Assembly: GCA_965364735.1 (NCBI GenBank)
Contig: CBDTYW010000225.1
Coordinates: 1-6,162, forward strand
Length of the DNA stretch: 6,162 bases
Direction: 5' to 3'
From: CBDTYW01 sp965364735
GTDB taxonomy: Bacteria; Actinomycetota; Nitriliruptoria; Nitriliruptorales; Nitriliruptoraceae
Positions 1 through 5,571 of the stretch are shown here, one piece after another. The notes below the pieces were generated by a model. The model was not told the origin of the DNA. It saw nothing but the letters and a program-made list of their open reading frames with translations, and searched no databases. The stretch's first letter is position 1, and every line of letters begins with the position of its first letter. The position numbers and the translations under genes are program-made.

Positions 1-783
1 GTCGTCGACGGCGAGATGGTCGACGACCCCCGACGTGCGCGCGTGCAGGTCGCCTCCCCCGAGGTCCTCCGCGGACACGATCTCGCCGGTCGCGGCCTTC
101 ACCAGCGGCGGGCCGCCGAGGAAGATCGTGCCCTGCTCGCGGACGATGATCGTCTCATCGCTCATGGCGGGGACGTACGCCCCGCCGGCCGTGCACGAGC
201 CCATCACGACGGCGATCTGCGGGATCCCGAGACCGGACAGCGTCGCCTGGTTGTAGAAGATGCGGCCGAAGTGGTCGCGGTCCGGGAAGACCTCGTCCTG
301 CTTCGGGAGGAAGGCCCCGCCGGAGTCGACCAGGTAGATGCACGGCAGCCGGTTCTCGCGGGCGATGTCGTGGGCGCGCAGGTGCTTCTTGACCGTCATC
401 GGGAAGTAGGTCCCACCCTTCACCGTGGCATCGTTCGCGACGATCATGCACTCGACACCCGACACCCGGCCGATCCCGGTGATGAGCCCCGCGCCGGGCG
501 CGTCGCCGTCGTAGAGGCCGTGGGCGGCGAGCGCCGACAGCTCCAGGAACGGCGTGCCCGGGTCGAGCAGCGCCTCGACGCGCTCGCGCGGCAGCAGCTT
601 CCCACGCGACACGTGGCGCTCGCGAGACCGCTCGGACCCGCCCAGCGCGGCCTTGGCGAGCTGCGCCCGCAGATCGACGGCGAGCGCCCCGTGGTGGTCA
701 GCGTTCGCGACGAACGCGGGGTCAGTCGGGTCGACCTTCGATGACAGGGCTGGACCGGCGGGCGGTGCGGTGGTGGTCGACAT
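1..783 (-). CDS. mccB: 3-methylcrotonyl-CoA carboxylase beta (carboxyltransferase) subunit, N-terminal half, cut by window edge
   Basis: This is the carboxyltransferase subunit that moves CO2 from carboxybiotin to 3-methylcrotonyl-CoA in leucine breakdown, in the cytoplasm and in complex with the biotin-bearing alpha subunit. Only the first 261 residues lie in the window; the family usually has about 530, so the second carboxyltransferase lobe is outside to the left. The frame is open without a stop to base 1. Visible family signatures are RGKLLPRERVEALLDPG (60-76), NDATVKGGTYFPMTVKK (117-133), YLVDSGGAFLP (150-160) and GSCTAGGAYVPAMSDE (195-210). The NDATVKGGTYFP and GGAYVPAMSDE segments fit the methylcrotonyl-CoA (LiuB) type better than propionyl- or acetyl-CoA types, although geranyl-CoA carboxylase is a close relative. 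The ATG at 783 is chosen because GAGG (790-793) sits six bases upstream; an adjacent GTG at 786 would be too close. Substrate assignment is inferred from motifs and from the nearby mccA and HMG-CoA lyase genes. Confidence 0.93.
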   Translation of the reverse strand, partial: MSTTTAPPAGPALSSKVDPTDPAFVANADHHGALAVDLRAQLAKAALGGSERSRERHVSRGKLLPRERVEALLDPGTPFLELSALAAHGLYDGDAPGAGLITGIGRVSGVECMIVANDATVKGGTYFPMTVKKHLRAHDIARENRLPCIYLVDSGGAFLPKQDEVFPDRDHFGRIFYNQATLSGLGIPQIAVVMGSCTAGGAYVPAMSDETIIVREQGTIFLGGPPLVKAATGEIVSAEDLGGGDLHARTSGVVDHLAVDD

Positions 784-793
784 CACGATCCTC

Positions 794-841
794 GGCCTGC
801 GTTCGGTCGGCGGAGGCGCCAACGGTACGCAGGCGCAGGCC
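794..841 (-). promoter_or_regulatory. Inverted repeat in the mccB leader
   Basis: The arms GGCCTGCG (794-801) and CGCAGGCC (834-841) are perfect 8-base complements. Nested between them, GTCGGCG (806-812) and CGCCAAC (817-823) pair through seven bases with one mismatch on the DNA (a G-U pair in RNA). The near arm abuts the GAGG ribosome-binding site of mccB. It could be a structured leader or an operator. No convincing -35/-10 pair was found; TACCGT (reverse strand, 823-828) is a weak -10-like hexamer. In DNA this GC-rich, an 8-base pair of arms can arise by chance. Confidence 0.25.
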
Positions 842-867
842 CCGAGGCGCACCGTCCGGCATGACGA

Positions 868-894
868 GTCGCGCCGCCGGGTGGGCGGCGCGAC
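868..894 (-). terminator. Strong GC hairpin after the ECF sigma gene, probable terminator
   Basis: The arms GTCGCGCCGCC (868-878) and GGCGGCGCGAC (884-894) pair perfectly over 11 bp around a five-base loop. The hairpin begins 15 bases after the sigma factor stop codon at 909-911 and precedes the mccB leader. In the minus direction it is followed by TCGTCAT rather than a real T-run, so it would be a U-tract-poor terminator of the kind often proposed in actinobacteria. It would insulate mccB from read-through of the sigma gene. Termination itself is inferred. Confidence 0.6.
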
Positions 895-908
895 GTCGAC
901 TGCCCGGC

Positions 909-1892
909 TCAGCGTCGCCGGACCGCGATCAGGCCCGGCTCGTCGAGGAGGCGCCAGCCGTCGGCGGTCAGGACGGCGGACTCGTCGTACCCGTCCTCGT
1001 GACGACGGTTCGCGACGACCACCCCTCCAGCGTCCGCCCATTCGTCGAACGACACGCCCGCGCCTTCGCCGATCCCCTGCGGCTCGGGGACGAGCTCGCT
1101 GGCGAGGTTGCGCGGCCCGTTGACGGGCCGGCGGGTGACGTCCTCGCCGTGGGCGACCCAGACCTGAAGCCCGTCGGCTGCTCGCATGAAGCCCACGCCC
1201 CGCACGAGCGACTCCGCGCCGCCCACCCCGACGTCGACGTCGGCCCCCTTCTGGGACGTGCGGGCCACGGACGGGCCGGTGGGTTCGGCGAGGAGCTCCC
1301 TCACCTGCGCTCGCCCGCGTTCCAGGAGCCCACGGACGGCGTCGACGGAGCGGTTCAGGTGGTCGGCGGCCTGCGCCGTCGTCATGCCCAGCAGGTCGAC
1401 GCAGGCGACGGCGTCGCGCTGCCCGACGGGCAGGGAGCTGACGGCCTCGCGGACGGCGAGCTGCACTGCCGTGTCCGGGTCGTGGTGGACGTCCTCGGTG
1501 GCGAGCCTCGCTCGCAGCCGCCGTTCGAGCTTCCGTCGGCGCAACGTGGAGGTCGCCTGGTTGACGGCGACCCGGTAGACCCAGCCGCCGGGAGCCTCCA
1601 TGCCCCGGACCTGCTCCCAGCGGGATGCGGCTCGGATCAGCGCTTCCTGGACGGCTTCCTCAGCCAGACCAGCTTCGCCGGTCCGCAGGGTGACCGCGGC
1701 GACGAGCCGCGGGTGCGCCTCCCGGACGAAGTCCTCGAACGCGGCGGGAACGTCGCGGGAACGTCGGCTCCTGGAGCGCGCCGACGGCTGACTGGTGGTG
1801 CGGGCTCGCTCGGACGTTGATCGTGCCGCCACGATCAGCGCCTCGAACAGGTCGGACGCCCCGAGACGTGCGGCGGGATACAGGGTGTGCAT
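909..1892 (-). CDS. ECF-type RNA polymerase sigma factor with an extra C-terminal domain
   Basis: A 327-residue sigma-70 family protein of the ECF group, which directs RNA polymerase to a dedicated promoter set. Residues about 50-122 form region 2, with AFEDFVREAHPRLV followed by EEAVQEALIRAASRW and GGWVYRVAVNQATSTLRRRK. Residues about 141-202 form region 4, with SSLPVGQRDAVACVDLLGM and the helix-turn-helix part around LNRSVDAVRGLLERGRAQVR. ECF factors are usually about 170-200 residues. This one has a Ser/Arg-rich N-terminal tail of about 48 residues and about 120 further residues after region 4 (205-327), predicted by eye as mostly beta strand, which I do not recognise. No anti-sigma gene is visible. 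The ATG at 1892 is favoured by AAGGAGG nine bases upstream; the GTG at 1832 (residue 21) has GAGG eight bases upstream and is an alternative start. It lies 88 bases downstream of the lipoprotein gene on the same strand, likely one transcript. Confidence 0.88.
   Translation of the reverse strand: MHTLYPAARLGASDLFEALIVAARSTSERARTTSQPSARSRSRRSRDVPAAFEDFVREAHPRLVAAVTLRTGEAGLAEEAVQEALIRAASRWEQVRGMEAPGGWVYRVAVNQATSTLRRRKLERRLRARLATEDVHHDPDTAVQLAVREAVSSLPVGQRDAVACVDLLGMTTAQAADHLNRSVDAVRGLLERGRAQVRELLAEPTGPSVARTSQKGADVDVGVGGAESLVRGVGFMRAADGLQVWVAHGEDVTRRPVNGPRNLASELVPEPQGIGEGAGVSFDEWADAGGVVVANRRHEDGYDESAVLTADGWRLLDEPGLIAVRRR
1745..1766. repeat. Exact tandem duplication of an 11-bp unit inside the sigma gene
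   Basis: CGGGAACGTCG occurs twice head to tail with no mismatch. It lies in the sigma factor's N-terminal tail (residues 43-50), just before region 2. Eleven is not a multiple of three, so gain or loss of one copy would shift the frame between the 1892 start and the conserved domain. Confidence 0.85.
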
Positions 1893-1895
1893 GTG

Positions 1896-1920
1896 GTGTC
1901 CCCTCCTTCATGGAGGACAC
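1896..1920 (-). promoter_or_regulatory. Hairpin containing the Shine-Dalgarno sequence of the sigma gene
   Basis: On the minus strand GTGTCCTCC is followed by the five-base loop ATGAA and by GGAGG-GG-ACAC. This gives nine base pairs with a two-base GG bulge. The AAGGAGG ribosome-binding site (1902-1908) forms the 3' side of the stem, nine bases before the ATG at 1892. The mRNA fold would hide the ribosome-binding site, suggesting translational control of the sigma factor. No U-run follows, so a terminator is less likely. The structure is read from the sequence; the regulatory role is inferred. Confidence 0.5.
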
Positions 1921-1980
1921 GCACGGGCCGCCTCGACCCGCATGCACCAGCTCGCGACAGTGCGGCTGGCGCACGCAAGG

Positions 1981-2496
1981 TCACGGCTGGAAGATGAGCG
2001 GGATCGTGTTGACGTGGACCGGTGAGCCGTCCCGGGCGGAGGACTCGAACACCCGCAGCGAGATCACCGTCTGCGTCGTCGGGACCGAGTCGAGGACCAC
2101 CGTGAAGCTGAACGTGCCGACGCAGCCCGTCCCGCACGAGGCCGTGCCGAAGCCGTCGTCGATGACCACCCCGTCGTGGTCCTGCACGTCCCACTGGTAG
2201 CTGGCCTCGAAGGAGTTGGAGCATCCGGTCACGGTGAACCCGTCGCTGACGATCGTTCCCGGCGCCGGAGCGGACACGAAGATGAAGGCGAGCTGATCCG
2301 CCGTGGACGGCAGCGACGCACACACGTCGACGGGGGCCGACGTCGACGTCGGGGTGGGCGTCGCGGTCGGCGTCGCGGTGACGGTCTCGGTGATCGTCTC
2401 GGTCGGTGTCGGCGACGCGCCGGGATCCGTGCTGCAGCCGGCGAGCACCAACGCGCCGATCGCTGCGGATGCCAAGAACTGTTTCATGCCCTGCAT
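1981..2496 (-). CDS. Secreted lipoprotein with a Gmad2-type immunoglobulin-like domain
   Basis: A 171-residue lipoprotein expected to sit on the outer face of the cytoplasmic membrane. The signal peptide MQGMKQFLASAAIGALVLAG ends in an LAGC lipobox with the lipidated cysteine at 21. Residues 22-57 are a Thr/Pro/Ser-rich spacer. Residues about 70-171 resemble the Gmad2 domain (an immunoglobulin-like domain of bacterial germination and related surface proteins): VSAPAPGTIVSDGFTVTG, then FEASYQWDVQDHDG, ASCGTGCVGTFSF and the ending FESSARDGSPVHVNTIPLIF. Besides the lipid cysteine there are Cys59, 92, 121 and 125, which may form disulfides. The ATG at 2496 is chosen because AGAGGGG lies seven bases upstream; ATG 2487 and an upstream ATG at 2529 are possible but less well placed. 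It precedes the ECF sigma gene and may supply a ligand-binding or surface function to that module. The molecular function is unknown. Confidence 0.85.
   Translation of the reverse strand: MQGMKQFLASAAIGALVLAGCSTDPGASPTPTETITETVTATPTATPTPTSTSAPVDVCASLPSTADQLAFIFVSAPAPGTIVSDGFTVTGCSNSFEASYQWDVQDHDGVVIDDGFGTASCGTGCVGTFSFTVVLDSVPTTQTVISLRVFESSARDGSPVHVNTIPLIFQP
2326..2433 (-). repeat. Low-complexity Thr/Pro/Ser spacer coding stretch
   Basis: This stretch encodes residues 22-57 of the lipoprotein, rich in TPT, TET and TAT units. At DNA level it shows imperfect GTCGCGGTC and GTCTCGGT repeats on the plus strand. Such linkers typically hold a lipoprotein domain away from the membrane or within the wall, and their length often varies between strains. 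Confidence 0.6.
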
Positions 2497-2525
2497 CTGG
2501 TTGCCCCTCTTCGTCGTTGCCCGCA

Positions 2526-2554
2526 ACACTGGACCGTGTGATGCGGTCCCGCAA
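2526..2554 (-). promoter_or_regulatory. Candidate promoter of the lipoprotein-sigma unit with a palindrome in its spacer
   Basis: On the minus strand TTGCGG (2549-2554) and CAGTGT (2526-2531) are spaced by 17 bases and resemble weak -35 and -10 hexamers. A transcript from there would have a leader of roughly 20 bases before the ATG at 2496. The palindrome GGACCG-7-CGGTCC (2531-2549) almost fills the spacer and would be well placed as a repressor site. The match to consensus is modest and the call is inferred from spacing and position. The palindrome is 85 bases upstream of the mccA start, so it might also affect that gene. Confidence 0.3.
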
Positions 2555-2622
2555 GCGTCAGGTCCCTGCCGTTCGTCCCGTGCTGCGGCACAGTGGCCCC
2601 CTCATGCGCTCCGCCGATGACC

Positions 2623-2627
2623 AAGGA
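2623..2627 (+). promoter_or_regulatory. Ribosome-binding site deciding the mccA start
   Basis: AAGGA lies six bases before GTG 2634, the codon that gives the usual family N-terminus FDSVLIANRGEIA. The in-frame ATG at 2604 has only a C-rich stretch upstream and would add ten residues not typical of the family. Confidence 0.7.
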
Positions 2628-2633
2628 CGACGC

Positions 2634-4637
2634 GTGTTCGACTCCGTGCTGATCGCCAACCGCGGCGAGATCGCTGTCCGCATCGCGCGGACGTGCCGAG
2701 AGCTCGGCATCCGCACGATCGCGGTGTTCTCCGACGCGGACCGCGACGCTCCGCACGTCCGTGCGTGCGACGAGGCGGTCCACATCGGCCCCGCCCCGGC
2801 CACCGAGTCCTACCTCGTGACGCGCAGGATCCTCGAGGCTGCGCAGCAGACGGGAGCCCAGGCCATCCACCCCGGCTACGGCTTCCTCAGCGAGAACGCC
2901 GACTTCGCCCGCGCCGTGGGTGACGCCGGGCTCACCTGGATCGGACCCGCACCGGAAACGATCGTGCTCATGGGCGACAAGGCCGCGGCGAAGGTGCTGA
3001 TGCGCGAGCACGGCGTCCCGGTCGTACAGGGCATCGAGGGCAACCTGACGGATGACGAGATCTTGGCGGTCGCCGACGCGCAGGTCGGCTTCCCCCTGCT
3101 CGTGAAGGCCGTCGCCGGCGGCGGCGGCAAGGGCATGCGCGCGGTCCACAGCGCGGCGGATCTCCCGGATGCGCTGCTCGCCGCACGCCGTGAGGCGCGC
3201 AACGCCTTCGGCGACGACCAGCTCCTGCTCGAGCAGCTGATCGTGCGACCGCGCCACATCGAGCTCCAGGTCTTCGGCGACACCTTCGGCAACGTCGTCC
3301 ACCTCGGGGAACGCGACTGCTCGGTCCAGCGACGTCATCAGAAGGTCGTCGAGGAAACCCCGTCGCCCGCGCTCGACGACGCCCTGCGCGCCGAGATGGC
3401 GGCCGCGGCGGTGGCCGCCGCGCGGGCCGTCGACTACGTCGGAGCGGGCACCGTCGAGTTCATCCTCGGCGAGGACGGCCGCTTCGCGTTCCTCGAGATG
3501 AACACGCGGCTGCAGGTCGAGCACCCGGTCACCGAGCTCGTCACCGGCACGGACCTCGTCGCCTGGCAGCTGGCGGTCGCGGCGGGCCAGGCGCTGCCGA
3601 AGACCCAGGATGAGATCACCTTCACCGGTCACGCGCTCGAGGTGCGGCTCTACGCCGAGGACCCGGCCAACGGCTTCCTCCCACAGACGGGCACCGTGCT
3701 GGACTGGTCTCCGCCGGCCGGCGCTCGCGTCGACGACGGCGTCGGGGCCGAGGTCAGCCGCTTCTACGACCCCATGCTCGCGAAGATCATCGTCCACGCC
3801 GACGACCGGAACGCGGCCATCACCGCGATGCTCGCCGCGCTCGCGGACACGCGCCTCTTCGGCGTGAACACCAACCTCGGCTTCCTCGCCGACGTCGTCG
3901 GACATCCGGCGTTCGCGGAGGGCGACGTCACGACCGCGTTCCTCGACGAACACGACATCAGCGCGTCGACGGCCGCCCCGTCAGCAGCAGCGCTCGCGGC
4001 GGCAGCTGCCGTTCGCGCGAAGCGCCCCGCAGCCCGGCTGCGTCAGCGGACTCGCCCCGACCCGTTCTCCACGATCGGGCCGTGGCGCGCGAGCGGCGTC
4101 GGCGGACAGGTCGTGCGCTTCGATGACGGTCCCCCTGCGCTCGTCACGACGGCGACGACGGACGACGTCGTGGTCCGCGTCGGCGAAGACGCCCACACGG
4201 TCAGCATCCGCCGGCTCACGCGCGGACGTGGCCGCGCCCGGCGCGCCCACGTCACCCCGATCGGCCATGACGGGCGACCCGGCGGGCAGGTCCAGCTCGT
4301 GGTCGCCACGTCCCGCGATGACGACGACGTGTGGGTCCACGCGGACGGCCGCGTCCACCGGGTCACCACGCCTGCTCCGACTCGGCATGCCGACCTGGGC
4401 GCCCTCGCCGGCGACGCGGCGTTCCAGGCACCCATGCCTGGCTCCGTCATCGCCGTCAACGTCGCAGACGGCCAGCACGTCACCGCGGGCACGACGCTCG
4501 TCGTCGTCGAGGCGATGAAGATGGAGCAGCCGATCATCGCGCCGACCGACGGAACGGTGGACGCCGTCCACGTCACGGCGGGCAGCACCGTGGACGCCGG
4601 TCAGCTGCTGCTGTCCTTCACCGCGGACGAGGACTGA
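2634..4637 (+). CDS. mccA: 3-methylcrotonyl-CoA carboxylase alpha subunit (biotin carboxylase plus biotin carrier)
   Basis: This cytoplasmic subunit carboxylates its own biotin using ATP and bicarbonate, then presents it to the beta subunit. Counting from GTG 2634 it has 667 residues, normal for three-domain acyl-CoA carboxylase alpha chains. Biotin carboxylase occupies about 1-445: LIANRGEIAVRI (6-17), HPGYGFLSENADF (79-91), the ATP glycine loop AGGGGKGM (161-168), catalytic-site residues in RRHQKVVEE (233-241) and EMNTRLQVEHPVTE (288-301). An Ala-rich linker (about 443-465) leads to a less conserved middle segment (about 478-590), probably the BT-type subunit-contact domain. The biotin carrier domain (about 593-664) has VVVEAMKMEQP with the biotinylated Lys at 629. 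Pairing with the neighbouring mccB and the HMG-CoA lyase four bases downstream supports methylcrotonyl-CoA as substrate. A propionyl/acetyl-CoA or geranyl-CoA carboxylase cannot be excluded from this subunit alone. No clear promoter was found upstream. Confidence 0.93.
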   Translation: MFDSVLIANRGEIAVRIARTCRELGIRTIAVFSDADRDAPHVRACDEAVHIGPAPATESYLVTRRILEAAQQTGAQAIHPGYGFLSENADFARAVGDAGLTWIGPAPETIVLMGDKAAAKVLMREHGVPVVQGIEGNLTDDEILAVADAQVGFPLLVKAVAGGGGKGMRAVHSAADLPDALLAARREARNAFGDDQLLLEQLIVRPRHIELQVFGDTFGNVVHLGERDCSVQRRHQKVVEETPSPALDDALRAEMAAAAVAAARAVDYVGAGTVEFILGEDGRFAFLEMNTRLQVEHPVTELVTGTDLVAWQLAVAAGQALPKTQDEITFTGHALEVRLYAEDPANGFLPQTGTVLDWSPPAGARVDDGVGAEVSRFYDPMLAKIIVHADDRNAAITAMLAALADTRLFGVNTNLGFLADVVGHPAFAEGDVTTAFLDEHDISASTAAPSAAALAAAAAVRAKRPAARLRQRTRPDPFSTIGPWRASGVGGQVVRFDDGPPALVTTATTDDVVVRVGEDAHTVSIRRLTRGRGRARRAHVTPIGHDGRPGGQVQLVVATSRDDDDVWVHADGRVHRVTTPAPTRHADLGALAGDAAFQAPMPGSVIAVNVADGQHVTAGTTLVVVEAMKMEQPIIAPTDGTVDAVHVTAGSTVDAGQLLLSFTADED

Positions 4638-4641
4638 CCCC

Positions 4642-5571
4642 GTGAGCCTCCCTCCCCGCGTCACCATCGTCGAGGTCGGGCCGCGAGACGGCCTGCAGAA
4701 CGAGGCCGGCGTCGTGCCGACCGACGTGAAGGTCGAGTTCATCGACCGGCTGTCGGACACCGGGCTGAGCATCGTCGAGACCACCTCGTTCGTGCATCCG
4801 AAGTGGGTGCCGCAGCTGGCCGACGGCGCCGAGGTCATGGCGGCGATCACGCCGCGCGAGGGGGTCCGGTACCCGGTCCTCGTGCCGAACGACCGAGGGC
4901 TCAACGCTGCCCTGCTGGCCGGCGCGAAGGAGATCGCGGTCTTCGGCGCTGCCAGCGAGGCGTTCAGCCAGAAGAACCTGAACCGCTCGATCGCCGAGTC
5001 CCTCGAGATGTTCGCCCCGGTGATCGCCCGCGCCAAGGCCGAGGACGTCCGCGTCCGCGCCTACGTCTCGATGGTGCTCGGGTGTCCGTTCCAGGGCGAC
5101 GTCCCGCTCAGCGACGTCACCCGTGTCGTCGCAGCGATGCTCGAGCTCGGAGCGGACGAGATCTCGCTCGGCGACACCGTCGGCGTCGGCACCCCCGGCG
5201 AGACCCGCGCGCTGGTCCACGCGGTGGCAGACGTTGCCGACCTCGACCGCGTCGCCGTGCACCTGCACGACACCTACGGGCAGGGCCTGGCGAACACGCT
5301 CGCCGCGTTCGAGGAGGGCATCACGATCGCCGACTCGTCCGCGGGCGGGCTGGGCGGCTGCCCCTACGCGCCGGGCGCGAAGGGCAACCTCGCCACCGAG
5401 GACCTCGTCTATGCGCTGCACGGCTCGGGCGTCGAGACCGGCGTGGATCTCGAGCGACTCGTCGACGTCACGGCGTGGATGAGCGCACAGCTCGGACGGC
5501 CACCCGCCTCACGAGTTGCCGAGGCGATCATCGCGAAGCGCGGATCCACCCCAGCAGCTCCTCACGGGTGA
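4642..5571 (+). CDS. mvaB: Hydroxymethylglutaryl-CoA lyase
   Basis: This enzyme cleaves 3-hydroxy-3-methylglutaryl-CoA to acetyl-CoA and acetoacetate, the last step of leucine catabolism. It is a metal-dependent TIM-barrel enzyme of the DRE-TIM family with 309 residues, the usual bacterial length. Visible motifs are VEVGPRDGLQNE (10-21; Arg15 and metal ligand Asp16), ETTSFVHPKWVPQLAD (46-61), SLGDTVGVGTPGE (175-187) and HLHDTYGQGLANT (207-219; metal ligands His207 and His209). The family signature AGGLGGCPYAPGAKGN (234-249) carries the catalytic-loop Cys240. GTG 4642 follows the mccA stop by four bases, with GAGGA (4629-4633) inside the end of mccA eight bases upstream, so translation is likely coupled in one operon. 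The last 44 bases overlap the 3' end of the opposing thioredoxin-like gene. The C-terminal few residues (STPAAPHG) look dispensable. Confidence 0.95.
   Translation: MSLPPRVTIVEVGPRDGLQNEAGVVPTDVKVEFIDRLSDTGLSIVETTSFVHPKWVPQLADGAEVMAAITPREGVRYPVLVPNDRGLNAALLAGAKEIAVFGAASEAFSQKNLNRSIAESLEMFAPVIARAKAEDVRVRAYVSMVLGCPFQGDVPLSDVTRVVAAMLELGADEISLGDTVGVGTPGETRALVHAVADVADLDRVAVHLHDTYGQGLANTLAAFEEGITIADSSAGGLGGCPYAPGAKGNLATEDLVYALHGSGVETGVDLERLVDVTAWMSAQLGRPPASRVAEAIIAKRGSTPAAPHG

Noticed and set aside
16..744. Plus-strand open frame of 242 codons at the left end
   Set aside because: It lies antisense to the well-supported mccB gene and has a composition typical of an antisense shadow.
1747..1765. GGAAC and CGTC words on the plus strand as an ECF-type promoter
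   Set aside because: The spacing is too short for an ECF promoter, the words belong to the tandem 11-bp repeat, and no plus-strand gene follows.
741..1820. Long plus-strand open frame (359 codons) opposite the sigma gene and the mccB leader
   Set aside because: It is a shadow of the sigma factor coding strand in GC-rich DNA. The product is low-complexity and Arg/Gly/Asp-rich without domains, and it runs through the terminator hairpin.
1960..1974. Small hairpin GTGCG-5-CGCAC just after the lipoprotein stop as a terminator
   Set aside because: The stem is only five base pairs with no T-run and could easily arise by chance. Co-transcription with the sigma gene seems more likely.
2604..2633. 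Upstream ATG (2604) as the mccA start
   Set aside because: It has no ribosome-binding site and adds residues absent from the usual family N-terminus. GTG 2634 has AAGGA at six bases.
2484..3953. Minus-strand open frame of 489 codons opposite mccA
   Set aside because: The plus strand in this interval encodes unmistakable biotin carboxylase motifs. The antisense product is repetitive in Asp, Arg, Glu and Val and has no recognisable fold.
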